From Desulfovibrio sp. UBA4079 (GTDB taxonomy: Bacteria; Desulfobacterota; Desulfovibrionia; Desulfovibrionales; Desulfovibrionaceae), in assembly GCA_002382645.1 (NCBI GenBank), contig DFYP01000094.1:4751-14515 (forward strand): 9,765 nucleotides of DNA. The letters run 5' to 3'. Positions 1 to 5,709 of this stretch are shown one piece after another. Position numbers and translations under genes: made by a program. Position 1 is the stretch's first letter; each line of letters starts with the position of its first letter. The notes below the pieces were generated by a model that was given only the letters and a program-made list of their open reading frames with translations, searched no databases and was not told where the DNA came from.

Positions 1-89
1 GCGTCCACCAGCTTGATGGCCAGGCCGCCGGAACTCCAGATGAGCGCGGTGGCGGCCAGGGCGATCAGGGCGGACCTGTCCGGCTTCAC
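1..89 (-). CDS. EamA/DMT-family transporter, N-terminal fragment
   Basis: Only the first 29 codons are in the window; the gene continues beyond the left edge. The GTG start at 89–87 overlaps the TGA stop of the MFS gene (88–86) as GTGA, which indicates translational coupling. A purine-rich AAGGGTGG sits about 4 bases upstream of the GTG, inside the end of the MFS gene. The peptide starts MKPDRSALIALAATA and then reads LIWSSGGLAIKLVD. This hydrophobic first helix with W-S-S/T-G-G and a following K is typical of EamA (DMT, RhaT-like) permeases, about 300 residues and 10 membrane segments in full. Substrate cannot be predicted. The coupling to an efflux-type MFS gene suggests a shared export role, which is inference. 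With so few residues the family call is probable rather than certain. Confidence 0.62.
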   Translation of the reverse strand, partial: MKPDRSALIALAATALIWSSGGLAIKLVD

Positions 90-1267
90 CGGCCACCCTT
101 CTTGTGCCTTTCCGTGAAGGTCCCGGAGGGACCCCGCAGGGCCCGCAGGGCCCAGAGCGGGATCACGGCCCCGGCCAGGGCCAGGACCCCGATGAAGGCG
201 ATCTTGAACCCGCCGCCCAGGGACACCGCCTCCATGGCCAGGGCGCCCAGGAGGAAGTTGGCGCAGGTCATGAAGGCCGAGGCCGCGCCCACGTCCGAGG
301 GCACATGGTCCAGGATCATGCTGTTGCTGATGGGCCGGTTCATGCCCAGGAAGAAGGACACCGTGAACATGGGCAGGGCGAAGGCCGCCGGGCTCGCGCC
401 GTTCAGGACCAGCATGGCCAGGGCCCCGAGCAGGATTCCGGCCAGGGACACGTGCAGGATGGTCCGCGAGGCGATGCCCACGCACAGCCGCGAGGCCAGG
501 AACGACCCGGCCATGAGCCCCAGGGCGTTGAACCCGAAGAACAGGCCGAAGGCCTGCTCGCCCACCCCGAAGCCCGCGATGTAGATGTCCGCCGAGCCGC
601 CGATGAAGGCGTAGAAGCCCGTGGCCATGAAGGCGAAGGCCAGGGCCAGGACCAGGAACGGGCCGTTCTTCAGGAGCACGCCGTAGCGCCGGAACACGGC
701 CACCAGCCCGCCGGAGCTGCGCTCGAACGCGGGCTCGGCCAGCCGCAGCCCGCCGTAGAGCGCGGGCAGGGCCGAGAGGGCCTGGAGCAGGAAGATGGCC
801 CGCCAGGAGACCACCTTGAGCAGGAAGCCGCCGATCATGGGCGCGACCATGGGGCAGAGCGGCACGATGACCCCGATCCAGGCCAGGGCCTTCTGCCGGG
901 CGTGGCCGGAGTAGAGGTCCTTGGCCAGGGCCAGGGCCAGGGTGGCGGCGGCGGCCGCGCCCGCGGCCTGGAGCATCCGGGCGGCCACCAGCTGGGCCAG
1001 GGACTGGGCCCCGGCGCAGGCCAGGCTGCCGGCCACGTAGCAGACGATGCCCGCCAGGAGCACGGGCTTGCGGCCGAAGCGGTCCGAGAGCGGGCCGTGG
1101 ACGAGCAGGAACAGGCTGAAGCAGAGGAAGAACAGGGACAGGGACAGGTTGGCCTCGGCCAGGCTCACGCCCCAGAGGGACTGGAGCGCGGGGATGGCGG
1201 GCAAATACATGTCCGTGGACAGGGCCGGGAACGCGGCCAAAAGGATGATCAGCACGAGATGGGGCAT
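86..1267 (-). CDS. Bcr/CflA-family MFS drug/metabolite efflux transporter
   Basis: A 393-residue inner-membrane protein with about 12 hydrophobic segments. Its length and motifs fit the drug:H+ antiporter Bcr/CflA group. Near the N-terminus is the group signature S17-T-D-M-Y-L-P23. Between helices 2 and 3 is MFS motif A, G58-P-L-S-D62-R-F-G-R-K67-P. The second half contains GFNALGLMAGS and a helix with MNRPISNSM, as in Bcr-like proteins. The reading frame stays open far upstream (to 2122), but that part lies antisense to the diguanylate cyclase and is compositional. The ATG at 1267 opens directly into the first helix and lies about 47 bases after the predicted transcription start. No good SD precedes it, so the start is the weakest part of the call. 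Function by family: proton-driven export of drugs or metabolites such as bicyclomycin-like compounds or amino acids; the actual substrate is unknown. The stop overlaps the next transporter gene. Confidence 0.9.
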   Translation of the reverse strand: MPHLVLIILLAAFPALSTDMYLPAIPALQSLWGVSLAEANLSLSLFFLCFSLFLLVHGPLSDRFGRKPVLLAGIVCYVAGSLACAGAQSLAQLVAARMLQAAGAAAAATLALALAKDLYSGHARQKALAWIGVIVPLCPMVAPMIGGFLLKVVSWRAIFLLQALSALPALYGGLRLAEPAFERSSGGLVAVFRRYGVLLKNGPFLVLALAFAFMATGFYAFIGGSADIYIAGFGVGEQAFGLFFGFNALGLMAGSFLASRLCVGIASRTILHVSLAGILLGALAMLVLNGASPAAFALPMFTVSFFLGMNRPISNSMILDHVPSDVGAASAFMTCANFLLGALAMEAVSLGGGFKIAFIGVLALAGAVIPLWALRALRGPSGTFTERHKKGGR

Positions 1268-1298
1268 GGGCCGGGAGTCCGTGGGAGGCAAGGGTTGC

Positions 1299-1310
1299 GG
1301 CGCAAGCGCC
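1299..1310. repeat. 12-bp perfect palindrome, copy 1
   Basis: GGCGCAAGCGCC on the plus strand, which is exactly the reverse complement of the 12-mer at 2945–2956. This copy lies at the very start of the predicted MFS leader, just downstream of its promoter, so it could be an operator. Short GC palindromes are common in G+C-rich genomes, so significance is uncertain. Confidence 0.35.
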
Positions 1311-1320
1311 GGGTGCGCAG

Positions 1321-1348
1321 AACATAGAGCAGACCCGGCAAAGGTCAA
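1321..1348 (-). promoter_or_regulatory. Sigma70-type promoter for the MFS–EamA pair
   Basis: Read on the minus strand, TTGACC (1348–1343, five of six consensus) is followed by 16 bases and TATGTT (1326–1321, four of six). The predicted start of transcription is near 1314, giving a leader of about 47 bases to the MFS start at 1267. No competing match of this quality faces the divergent cyclase gene, where only a lone TATCAT (1393–1398) without a -35 box was seen. Confidence 0.55.
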
Positions 1349-1444
1349 GGGGAATAAAAAGCCCGGGCCCGGCGCGGAACCTGATCCAGGATTATCATTT
1401 TCCTTTTTTCCGGAGGGGATGTTATCCTGGCGCAGGAGTTTCCC

Positions 1445-2944
1445 ATGACCGACCAGCCCGAAGCCCAGGACAGCAGACGCCAGACCGTGCTCGTGGTCCT
1501 GGCCGCCTGCGGCCTGACCGTGACGGTCCTGGTCCTGGCCACGGCCATGGCCGTGGCCAGCTACCGCGCCACCATGGACGTCGCCCGCCAGAACGCCCGC
1601 TTCGTGTCCAGCCTGGTGGCCGGGCAGATGAGCATGGTGCTCCTGGACATCGAGGACAGCCTGGAGGAGATGGGCCGGCTCCTGGGGGTCCTCCCGGACC
1701 ATGGCTTCGGGGACCACGACCGCCAGTTGTGCTCCCTGCTCAGCGCGCTCCAGAAGGAGCGGCCCTATATCCGCGGCCTGTTCCTCACCGACCCCAAGGG
1801 CCGGGTCACGGACTGGACCAGCGACGGCGAGCCCCCGGACGTGTCCCGGCGGGACTATGTCCTGGCCCACCAGTCCGGGGTGCGCGGGATCTTCGTGGGC
1901 GCGCCCGTGGTCAACCTGCGCCAGCCCGGGGACTGGGTCTTCGGGATCAGCCTGGGCCTGCGCAACGAGGCCGGGGAGCTCACGAGCATCGCCGTGGCCC
2001 TGGTGGGCCTGGACCCCCTGCTGGAGGTCTTCCGCAACCTGGACCTGCCGCCCGGCGTGGGCATCGTGGTCGCGAACCTGGACGGCCACATCTACATCCA
2101 CGCCCCGGGCCAGGAGCGCCACGTGGGCCGCAGGGCCGCGGGCATGGACGCGTACCTCCGCGACAGGGTCCGGAGCGGCACGTACGTGGGGCCCTCGCCG
2201 CTCACCGGCGAGGAGGTGGTGGCCGGGAGCACCCGGGTGAGCCGCTACCCCCTGCTGGCCTTTGCGGGCTTCCGGCTGGAGCAGGTCCTGGCCTCCTGGC
2301 GGCGGCAGGCCCTGGTTTACGGCGGGGCCGCCCTGGCCCTGGTGCTGGTGGCCGGGGGCCTGTCCGTGCTCCTGGTGCGCGGCCAGATGCGGCTCTCCCG
2401 CCAGGGCCGCCAGCTGGCCCTGCTGGCCTCAACCGATTCGCTCACCGGCGCGCTGAACCGCCGCGCCTTCCTGGCCGCGGCCCAGCGGGAGTTCTCGCGG
2501 GTCAAGCGCTACGGCGGGGAACTCTCCTGCGTGGCCATCGACCTGGACCACTTCAAGTCCATCAACGACACCTTTGGCCACGCCGCCGGGGACCTGGCCC
2601 TCACGGCCGTGGCCGGGCTGGTGCGCTCCCGGCTGCGCAGCCCGGACCTGTTCTGCCGCTTCGGCGGGGAGGAGTTCACCCTGCTCCTGCCGGGCACGGA
2701 CCTGGACGGCGCAACGGCCCTGGCCGAGGCCCTGCGCGCGGGCCTGGCCAGGCTGGAGCTGGATCTGGAGGGCGTCTGCTTCACGCTCACGGGCAGCTTC
2801 GGGGTGGCCGCCATCCTGGTTGCGGACGCGGCGGTGGAGGAGCTCCTGGGCCGGGCCGACCAGGCCCTGTACCAGGCCAAGGAGGACGGCCGGGACCGCG
2901 TGCGCCAGGCGCCCCTGCCCGAGAACTGGAGCCGCACGGCCTGA
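1445..2944 (+). CDS. Membrane-bound diguanylate cyclase with CACHE/PDC-like sensor domain
   Basis: A 499-residue protein that should make the second messenger c-di-GMP from two GTP. A first membrane helix lies at about 14–40. A periplasmic region of roughly 245 residues follows, with features of a double-CACHE/PDC ligand sensor: helix, then LFLTDPKGRV, RRDYV, FVGAPVV, a second beta-sheet module with VVANLDGHIYIH. A second membrane helix lies at about 290–312. The cytoplasmic GGDEF domain starts near S329-T-D-S-L-T-G-A-L-N338-R. Metal and substrate residues D366 and N374-D are present, the active loop is G407-G-E-E-F411, and the inhibitory I-site R398-S-P-D401 is intact, so an active, product-inhibited enzyme is expected. 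No EAL domain or PAS domain is seen. AGGAG at 1434–1438 is 6 bases from the ATG. The next gene downstream starts 78 bases after the stop on the same strand and may be co-transcribed. The ligand is unknown. Confidence 0.95.
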   Translation: MTDQPEAQDSRRQTVLVVLAACGLTVTVLVLATAMAVASYRATMDVARQNARFVSSLVAGQMSMVLLDIEDSLEEMGRLLGVLPDHGFGDHDRQLCSLLSALQKERPYIRGLFLTDPKGRVTDWTSDGEPPDVSRRDYVLAHQSGVRGIFVGAPVVNLRQPGDWVFGISLGLRNEAGELTSIAVALVGLDPLLEVFRNLDLPPGVGIVVANLDGHIYIHAPGQERHVGRRAAGMDAYLRDRVRSGTYVGPSPLTGEEVVAGSTRVSRYPLLAFAGFRLEQVLASWRRQALVYGGAALALVLVAGGLSVLLVRGQMRLSRQGRQLALLASTDSLTGALNRRAFLAAAQREFSRVKRYGGELSCVAIDLDHFKSINDTFGHAAGDLALTAVAGLVRSRLRSPDLFCRFGGEEFTLLLPGTDLDGATALAEALRAGLARLELDLEGVCFTLTGSFGVAAILVADAAVEELLGRADQALYQAKEDGRDRVRQAPLPENWSRTA

Positions 2945-2956
2945 GGCGCTTGCGCC
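2945..2956. repeat. 12-bp perfect palindrome, copy 2
   Basis: GGCGCTTGCGCC directly follows the stop codon of the diguanylate cyclase. It is identical, in inverted orientation, to the 12-mer at 1299–1310 upstream of that gene. It has no following T-tract, so it is not a convincing intrinsic terminator. Confidence 0.35.
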
Positions 2957-3022
2957 CGGGCCGCGCCACGGCTATCAGGAAGCATTCTGTTCCCCGACGA
3001 TCCTCTCCAACCGAGGTGGAGC

Positions 3023-4177
3023 ATGGCGGAAGCGGCCCGGCAGCGCATGTTTTTCGTGGACAACCTGCGGCTGGCCATGATCGTGCTCGTGGTCCTGGTG
3101 CATGCCGGGGTCACCGAGAGCGGCCTGGGCAGCTGGTACTTCATCGACCCCGCGCCCAGGGGCCCGCTTTCGCTCCTGGCCCTGACCCTGTTCCAGGCCG
3201 GGTGCCAGTCCTTTTTCATGGGCCTGCTGTTCCTTTTGGCCGGGTATTTCGCCCGGGCCTCGCTCCTGAAAAAGGGCGGCTGGGAGTTCAGCCTGGGCCG
3301 CCTCGTGCGCCTGGGCCTGCCCGCGCTGTTCTACATGGCCGTGCTCCAGCCGGTCATCGTCTACTGGCTGGCCGACCTCGGCGGGATCCAGGAGCGCATG
3401 GGCTTCGGCGTGTTCCTGGCGGGCTACTTCACGAGCGCGCATTTCCTGGGCGGCAGCGGACCCCTGTGGTTCGCCGTGGCCCTGCTGTTCTTCTGTCTGG
3501 TCTATGCCGGGGTGCGCGGGCTGCGGCCCGTCCGCGACCCGGGCCCGGTCCGGCCGCTCACCGGACGCCTGGCCCTGGGGCTCATGCTGATCTGCTTCGC
3601 AGGCACCTTCCTGGTGCGGCTGAAATGGCCCATGGGCTCGGCGATCCTCAACATGCAGCTGCCCTATTTCACCCAGTACGTCGTGTTCTTCCTCTGGGGC
3701 CTGGCCGCGCACAAGAACGGCTGGCTCACGAGCCTGGACACCGGCCTGGCCCGGCGCTGCCTGGTCCTGGCCCTGCCCGGGTTCGTGATCCTGGGCTTCG
3801 TGATCTGGCCCGTGGTGAACAGTCCGGACGTGGCCGCGGCCCTGGTCCCGCACCGGGGGGGCTGGACCTGGCAGAGCGCGTTCCTCTGCGTCTGGGAAGC
3901 GGTCATGGGCGTGGCCCTGACCCTGGGGCTCCTGGGCCTGTTCCGCGAGCGCTGCAACAACACGAACCCGCTCCTGGGCGAGCTCACGGGCTCGGCCTTT
4001 GCGGTCTACGTGTTCCACGCGCCCCTGGTGGTGGTTCTGGGGCAGATGGTCGCGCCGCTTCAGGCCCCGGTCTTGGTGAAGTTCCTGGTCCTGGGGGCCC
4101 TGGCCCTGCCGGTGAGCTTCGGCGCGGCCTGGGTGGTGCGCCGGGTGCCGGTGTTGAAGGAGCTGGTCAAGGCGTAA
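3023..4177 (+). CDS. Acyltransferase-3 family integral membrane protein
   Basis: A 384-residue polytopic membrane protein with about ten hydrophobic segments, matching the usual size of acyltransferase-3 (PF01757, OpgC/OafA-like) proteins. The start is diagnostic: R8-M-F-F-V-D13-N-L-R16 leads into the first helix with the conserved histidine H27 (LVVLVHAG). Further family-like features are the LLFLLAGYFAR segment, the GPLWF element before a helix, and a late helix with FAVYVFHAPLVV. Members move acyl groups such as acetyl or succinyl across the membrane onto glycans, lipids or antibiotics; the acceptor here cannot be told. A GAGGTGGA purine tract (3013–3020) precedes the ATG. The gene lies 78 bases after a diguanylate cyclase, which allows, but does not show, a link to c-di-GMP-controlled surface glycan modification. 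Only 10 bases separate its stop from the convergent A+T-rich gene, and no terminator is visible between them. Confidence 0.88.
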   Translation: MAEAARQRMFFVDNLRLAMIVLVVLVHAGVTESGLGSWYFIDPAPRGPLSLLALTLFQAGCQSFFMGLLFLLAGYFARASLLKKGGWEFSLGRLVRLGLPALFYMAVLQPVIVYWLADLGGIQERMGFGVFLAGYFTSAHFLGGSGPLWFAVALLFFCLVYAGVRGLRPVRDPGPVRPLTGRLALGLMLICFAGTFLVRLKWPMGSAILNMQLPYFTQYVVFFLWGLAAHKNGWLTSLDTGLARRCLVLALPGFVILGFVIWPVVNSPDVAAALVPHRGGWTWQSAFLCVWEAVMGVALTLGLLGLFRERCNNTNPLLGELTGSAFAVYVFHAPLVVVLGQMVAPLQAPVLVKFLVLGALALPVSFGAAWVVRRVPVLKELVKA

Positions 4178-4187
4178 GGAAGCAAGG

Positions 4188-4790
4188 TTATTGTTGCGCT
4201 GGGGCGGCAGGCAAAACCGCAGCGATTTCCGCTTCAAAACTAGGTTTAATTTCCGCAAGATTTTTTTGTGGGTCACCGTTCCAGGGGATTTCATCACGAA
4301 GCCAAGTTAGGTAGGCATTGGCAATTGAAAATGCATTATCAAGAAATGGCATCTCAGGAATTTCATTAACATCATAATGAGCCGCATATTTATTTCTGAA
4401 ATTCGACATTGATTTAATATACGCTTTATATTTTTTATTTGATTTCCCAACAGAATTTTTCAGTATTTCATAAACAGTGACATGAAATGATGAATTATCT
4501 ACTTCATTTCCATCAATATCTATACCATTTTTAGGTGCAATTTTTGTCCAGTGTATTTTACACATATTTGGATTCATATTGAATATGTTGCAAAACTGTA
4601 TTATTGAATTTAAAGCACTCACATTAGCAATATGAGTGAAGTATGTTTTGTTTGCATGGGTCACTGGTATTTTGCGCGCTGAGATAGCACGGAAATAGAC
4701 AAAAGAGCGACAGAATGAATAGAGATGCTCAATTTGTGAGGCGATCAGCTCTTCATCAAGATAAAAATTTTTCATCTTTACGATAGGCAT
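4188..4790 (-). CDS. Unrecognised A+T-rich protein with HEPN-like R-x5-H motif
   Basis: A 200-residue soluble, mostly helical protein that I cannot assign to a named family. Its start is well supported: AAGGAGG (4803–4797) is 6 bases before the ATG at 4790. Most of the gene is only about 25–40% G+C per 60-base line, whereas neighbours are about 65–75%, and it uses A/T-ending codons with many Asn, Lys and Ile, so it is probably a recent acquisition. Residues 126–140 contain R132-N-K-Y-A-A-H138. An R-x4-6-H element in a helix, often R-N-x-x-A-H, is the catalytic signature of HEPN ribonucleases found in toxins and abortive-infection proteins such as Abi and RM-linked HEPN. A defence or toxin role is therefore plausible but rests on one short motif. 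The last ~16 codons (EIAAVLPAAPAQQ) return to host-like G+C, as if the 3' end were fused to resident DNA. No partner antitoxin gene is evident. Confidence 0.78.
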   Translation of the reverse strand: MPIVKMKNFYLDEELIASQIEHLYSFCRSFVYFRAISARKIPVTHANKTYFTHIANVSALNSIIQFCNIFNMNPNMCKIHWTKIAPKNGIDIDGNEVDNSSFHVTVYEILKNSVGKSNKKYKAYIKSMSNFRNKYAAHYDVNEIPEMPFLDNAFSIANAYLTWLRDEIPWNGDPQKNLAEIKPSFEAEIAAVLPAAPAQQ

Positions 4791-4818
4791 GAAGGGCCTC
4801 CTTTTCGCAAGACCGGTC

Positions 4819-4842
4819 GGCTAACTAGGTATTTTGTTAACC
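4819..4842. promoter_or_regulatory. Inverted repeat upstream of the HEPN-like gene
   Basis: GGCTAAC (4819–4825) and GTTAACC (4836–4842) form a seven-pair inverted repeat with one G·T pair around a 10-base A/T-rich spacer. It lies 29–52 bases upstream of the HEPN-like start, where a promoter or operator would be expected. A weak TTGGAA…AAAATA pair with 17-base spacing overlaps it on the minus strand. A perfect GACCGGTC palindrome (4811–4818) sits beside it. Binding by a regulator is conjecture. Confidence 0.3.
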
Positions 4843-4914
4843 TGTATTAAATTTCCAAGCAATGCGCTTGTGTTTGTGTCTATTCACCTCACGCTGGCGT
4901 TTCTTTCTGGACAT
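4837..4914 (-). CDS. Small basic peptide, possible truncated COX24/AURKAIP1-like ORF
   Basis: A 25-codon frame, MSRKKRQREVNRHKHKR followed by IAWKFNTG and TAA. The first 17 residues look like the start of bacterial COX24/AURKAIP1-domain peptides, tiny Lys/Arg/His-rich proteins of about 30 residues related to mitochondrial ribosomal protein mS38. Those usually continue with a KR-L-R-x-N-R-H-K type tail. Here the basic run stops at about 4862, exactly where the sequence becomes A+T-rich, and the last 8 residues are unrelated. No SD precedes the ATG, and the U-tract of a terminator ends only about 10 bases upstream, so expression is doubtful. It may be a gene cut by the acquired segment, or chance. 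The similarity is from memory of the family and is not verified. Confidence 0.25.
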   Translation of the reverse strand: MSRKKRQREVNRHKHKRIAWKFNTG

Positions 4915-4920
4915 CAATGT

Positions 4921-4960
4921 TAATAAAAAGGCAGAGCCTTCCGGCCCCGCCTTTTCTTTT
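4921..4960 (-). terminator. Intrinsic terminator after hemerythrin / P-II remnant
   Basis: On the minus strand the RNA would form GGCGGGGCC, loop GGAA (a GNRA-type tetraloop), GGCUCUGCC (4951–4930), then UUUUUAUUAA. All nine stem positions pair, two as G·U; A-runs before the stem extend it with the U-tract. On the plus strand those two pairs would be A–C mismatches, so the structure is directional. It would end transcripts coming from the hemerythrin gene. Confidence 0.85.
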
Positions 4961-4961
4961 C

Positions 4962-4984
4962 CTCGCGTGTCCCGACACGGCGAG
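4962..4984. repeat. Imperfect hairpin between P-II remnant and terminator
   Basis: CTCG-CGTGTC (4962–4971) pairs with GACACG-g-CGAG (4974–4984): ten base pairs with one bulged base and a two-base centre. It overlaps the position where the stop codon of the P-II remnant should be. No T-tract follows. Function unknown. Confidence 0.4.
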
Positions 4985-5067
4985 ATGGCCGCTTCCGGTC
5001 CCGTCCGTGCGGAGAGCACTGCGTCCACAGGCGAGACAAAGATCTTGCCGCCGCCCACCTGGCCGGG
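4981..5067 (-). pseudogene. P-II (GlnB/GlnK) C-terminal remnant
   Basis: The minus-strand frame from 5064 reads GQVGGGKIFVSPVDAVL then SARTGPEAAI. The intact P-II gene nearby ends GQVGDGKIFVSPVDEVL then RIRTGETGEAAI, so about 21 of 26 residues agree, with a two-residue deletion. At the DNA level a run of 20 or more bases around the KIFVSP codons is identical, but the rest has diverged clearly, so this is not a fresh duplication. The first ~84 residues, including the T-loop, are absent; homology ends within about 25 bases of the hemerythrin stop codon. The expected TAG has become TCG (plus strand cga at 4981–4983), and the frame runs on to 4837. No start with an SD serves it. It is best seen as the tail of a second P-II gene whose front was deleted or replaced by the hemerythrin segment. 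Confidence 0.85.
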
Positions 5068-5086
5068 ACCGCGTGCGCCCGGCGCG

Positions 5087-5551
5087 CTAGGTCTTGCGTT
5101 TTTTCTGGGCGAGGATGAACTCGGAGAATTCCTTGTCCGCGGTGAGGATGTGATCGCCCCACCAGTTCACCACGTATTCGTTGATGTGCTCGGCGCAGGT
5201 GAGGACAACCGCCGGGTCAGGGGTTTTGTTCTCGGAAAAATGCCCGTGGATCTCTTCGGTGAAGACCTGGAAGGAGGCCAGGAACTGGTCGTGGAGCCGG
5301 AGATGGGTGTAGAGTTTCGGATAGTTGTAGTCCAGGAGCAGGGCCTCCTCGGTGTGGAAGTGCTTGAACGCATACCCGCGCATTCTGTAGAGGATATGGA
5401 TGAGCTCCTGGAGTTGTATCTTGGACCTGCGGCCGGTTTCGCAGAGCATGTTGGCCGTGAGGCAGATGTCGAAGAAGCCCCGGTGCTGCGTGTCGATGAG
5501 TTCGATGTTGAGCAGATAGTCCGGCTTCCACAGGTTGTTGAGACTGTCCAT
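5087..5551 (-). CDS. Bacteriohemerythrin (single-domain O2-binding protein)
   Basis: A 154-residue cytoplasmic four-helix protein with all seven di-iron ligands of the hemerythrin family in the right spacing: H23 (IDTQH), H64 and E68 (H-F-H-T-E), H83 and H87 (H-L-R-L-H), H134 and D139 (H-I-L-T-A-D). A W-K-P-D-Y-L-L start and the DYNYP turn are also typical. Single-domain forms bind O2 reversibly and serve in oxygen storage, delivery or sensing in microaerophilic and anaerobic bacteria. The ATG at 5551 follows a purine tract of nine G then AG, which acts as the SD. The gene is preceded by the terminator of glnK and followed by its own terminator past the P-II remnant, so it should be transcribed separately from amtB–glnK despite its orientation. 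No convincing -35/-10 pair was found. It may have been inserted between two P-II genes. Confidence 0.95.
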   Translation of the reverse strand: MDSLNNLWKPDYLLNIELIDTQHRGFFDICLTANMLCETGRRSKIQLQELIHILYRMRGYAFKHFHTEEALLLDYNYPKLYTHLRLHDQFLASFQVFTEEIHGHFSENKTPDPAVVLTCAEHINEYVVNWWGDHILTADKEFSEFILAQKKRKT

Positions 5552-5554
5552 ACT

Positions 5555-5563
5555 CCCCCCCCC
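5555..5563 (-). promoter_or_regulatory. G9 homopolymer as the hemerythrin ribosome-binding site
   Basis: The plus strand has nine consecutive C (nine G in the mRNA) followed on the mRNA by AGT and the ATG at 5551–5549. The tract is the only SD-like sequence for the gene. Homopolymer G runs of this length are prone to slipped-strand changes, and a length change would alter SD–start spacing. Confidence 0.6.
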
Positions 5564-5577
5564 TTGGTTTGGACCCC

Positions 5578-5600
5578 TGGGCGCGGTTCCGCTGCGCCCA
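5578..5600. repeat. Inverted repeat in the hemerythrin leader
   Basis: TGGGCGC (5578–5584) and GCGCCCA (5594–5600) are perfect 7-base arms with a 9-base loop that can itself form a small GCGG/CCGC stem. It lies 27–49 bases upstream of the hemerythrin start. A second small repeat, ATGCT-TTTTT-AGCAT (5632–5646), lies further up. Either could be an operator or mRNA structure; neither matches a regulator site I recognise. Confidence 0.35.
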
Positions 5601-5678
5601 TTCAGGGAGCCGCTCTTTTCAGGAGAGGCCCATGCTTTTTTAGCATTGCGCGGGGTTTTTGCCTAGGCGGATTGGCGC

Positions 5679-5709
5679 AAAAAGCCCCCGGCGCAGGCCA
5701 GGGGCTTTT
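5679..5709 (-). terminator. Intrinsic terminator of the amtB–glnK operon
   Basis: Minus strand: AAAAGCCCC, a loop of about 11 bases, GGGGGCTTTTT. The stem of GC pairs is extended by A/T pairs into a five-T tract at 5683–5679. It lies about 33 bases after the glnK stop and separates that operon from hemerythrin. The arms are nearly symmetrical, so it could also act weakly on the plus strand. It closely resembles the terminator at 7729–7758. Confidence 0.85.

Noticed and set aside
1429..1444. TGGCGC-AGGAG-TTTCC as a sigma54 site for the cyclase
   Set aside because: It is the ribosome-binding site itself, immediately before the ATG, and the -12 box does not match.
1268..2122. Upstream extension of the MFS reading frame to 678 residues
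   Set aside because: The extra 285 codons run antisense through the diguanylate cyclase, are low-complexity, and lie beyond a good promoter; the frame is open only because of high G+C.
2975..4297. 440-codon minus-strand open frame opposite the acyltransferase
   Set aside because: Gln/His/Glu-rich shadow of the acyltransferase frame with no recognisable domain.
1729..4314. 861-codon plus-strand open frame across the cyclase and acyltransferase
   Set aside because: Its product is Pro/Gly/Arg/Ala-rich with no domain; it is the shifted frame of two well-supported genes.
4186..4843. AGGTTA/TAACCT inverted hexamers as ends of the A+T-rich segment
   Set aside because: Only six bases match with no extension; such a pair is expected by chance over this distance.
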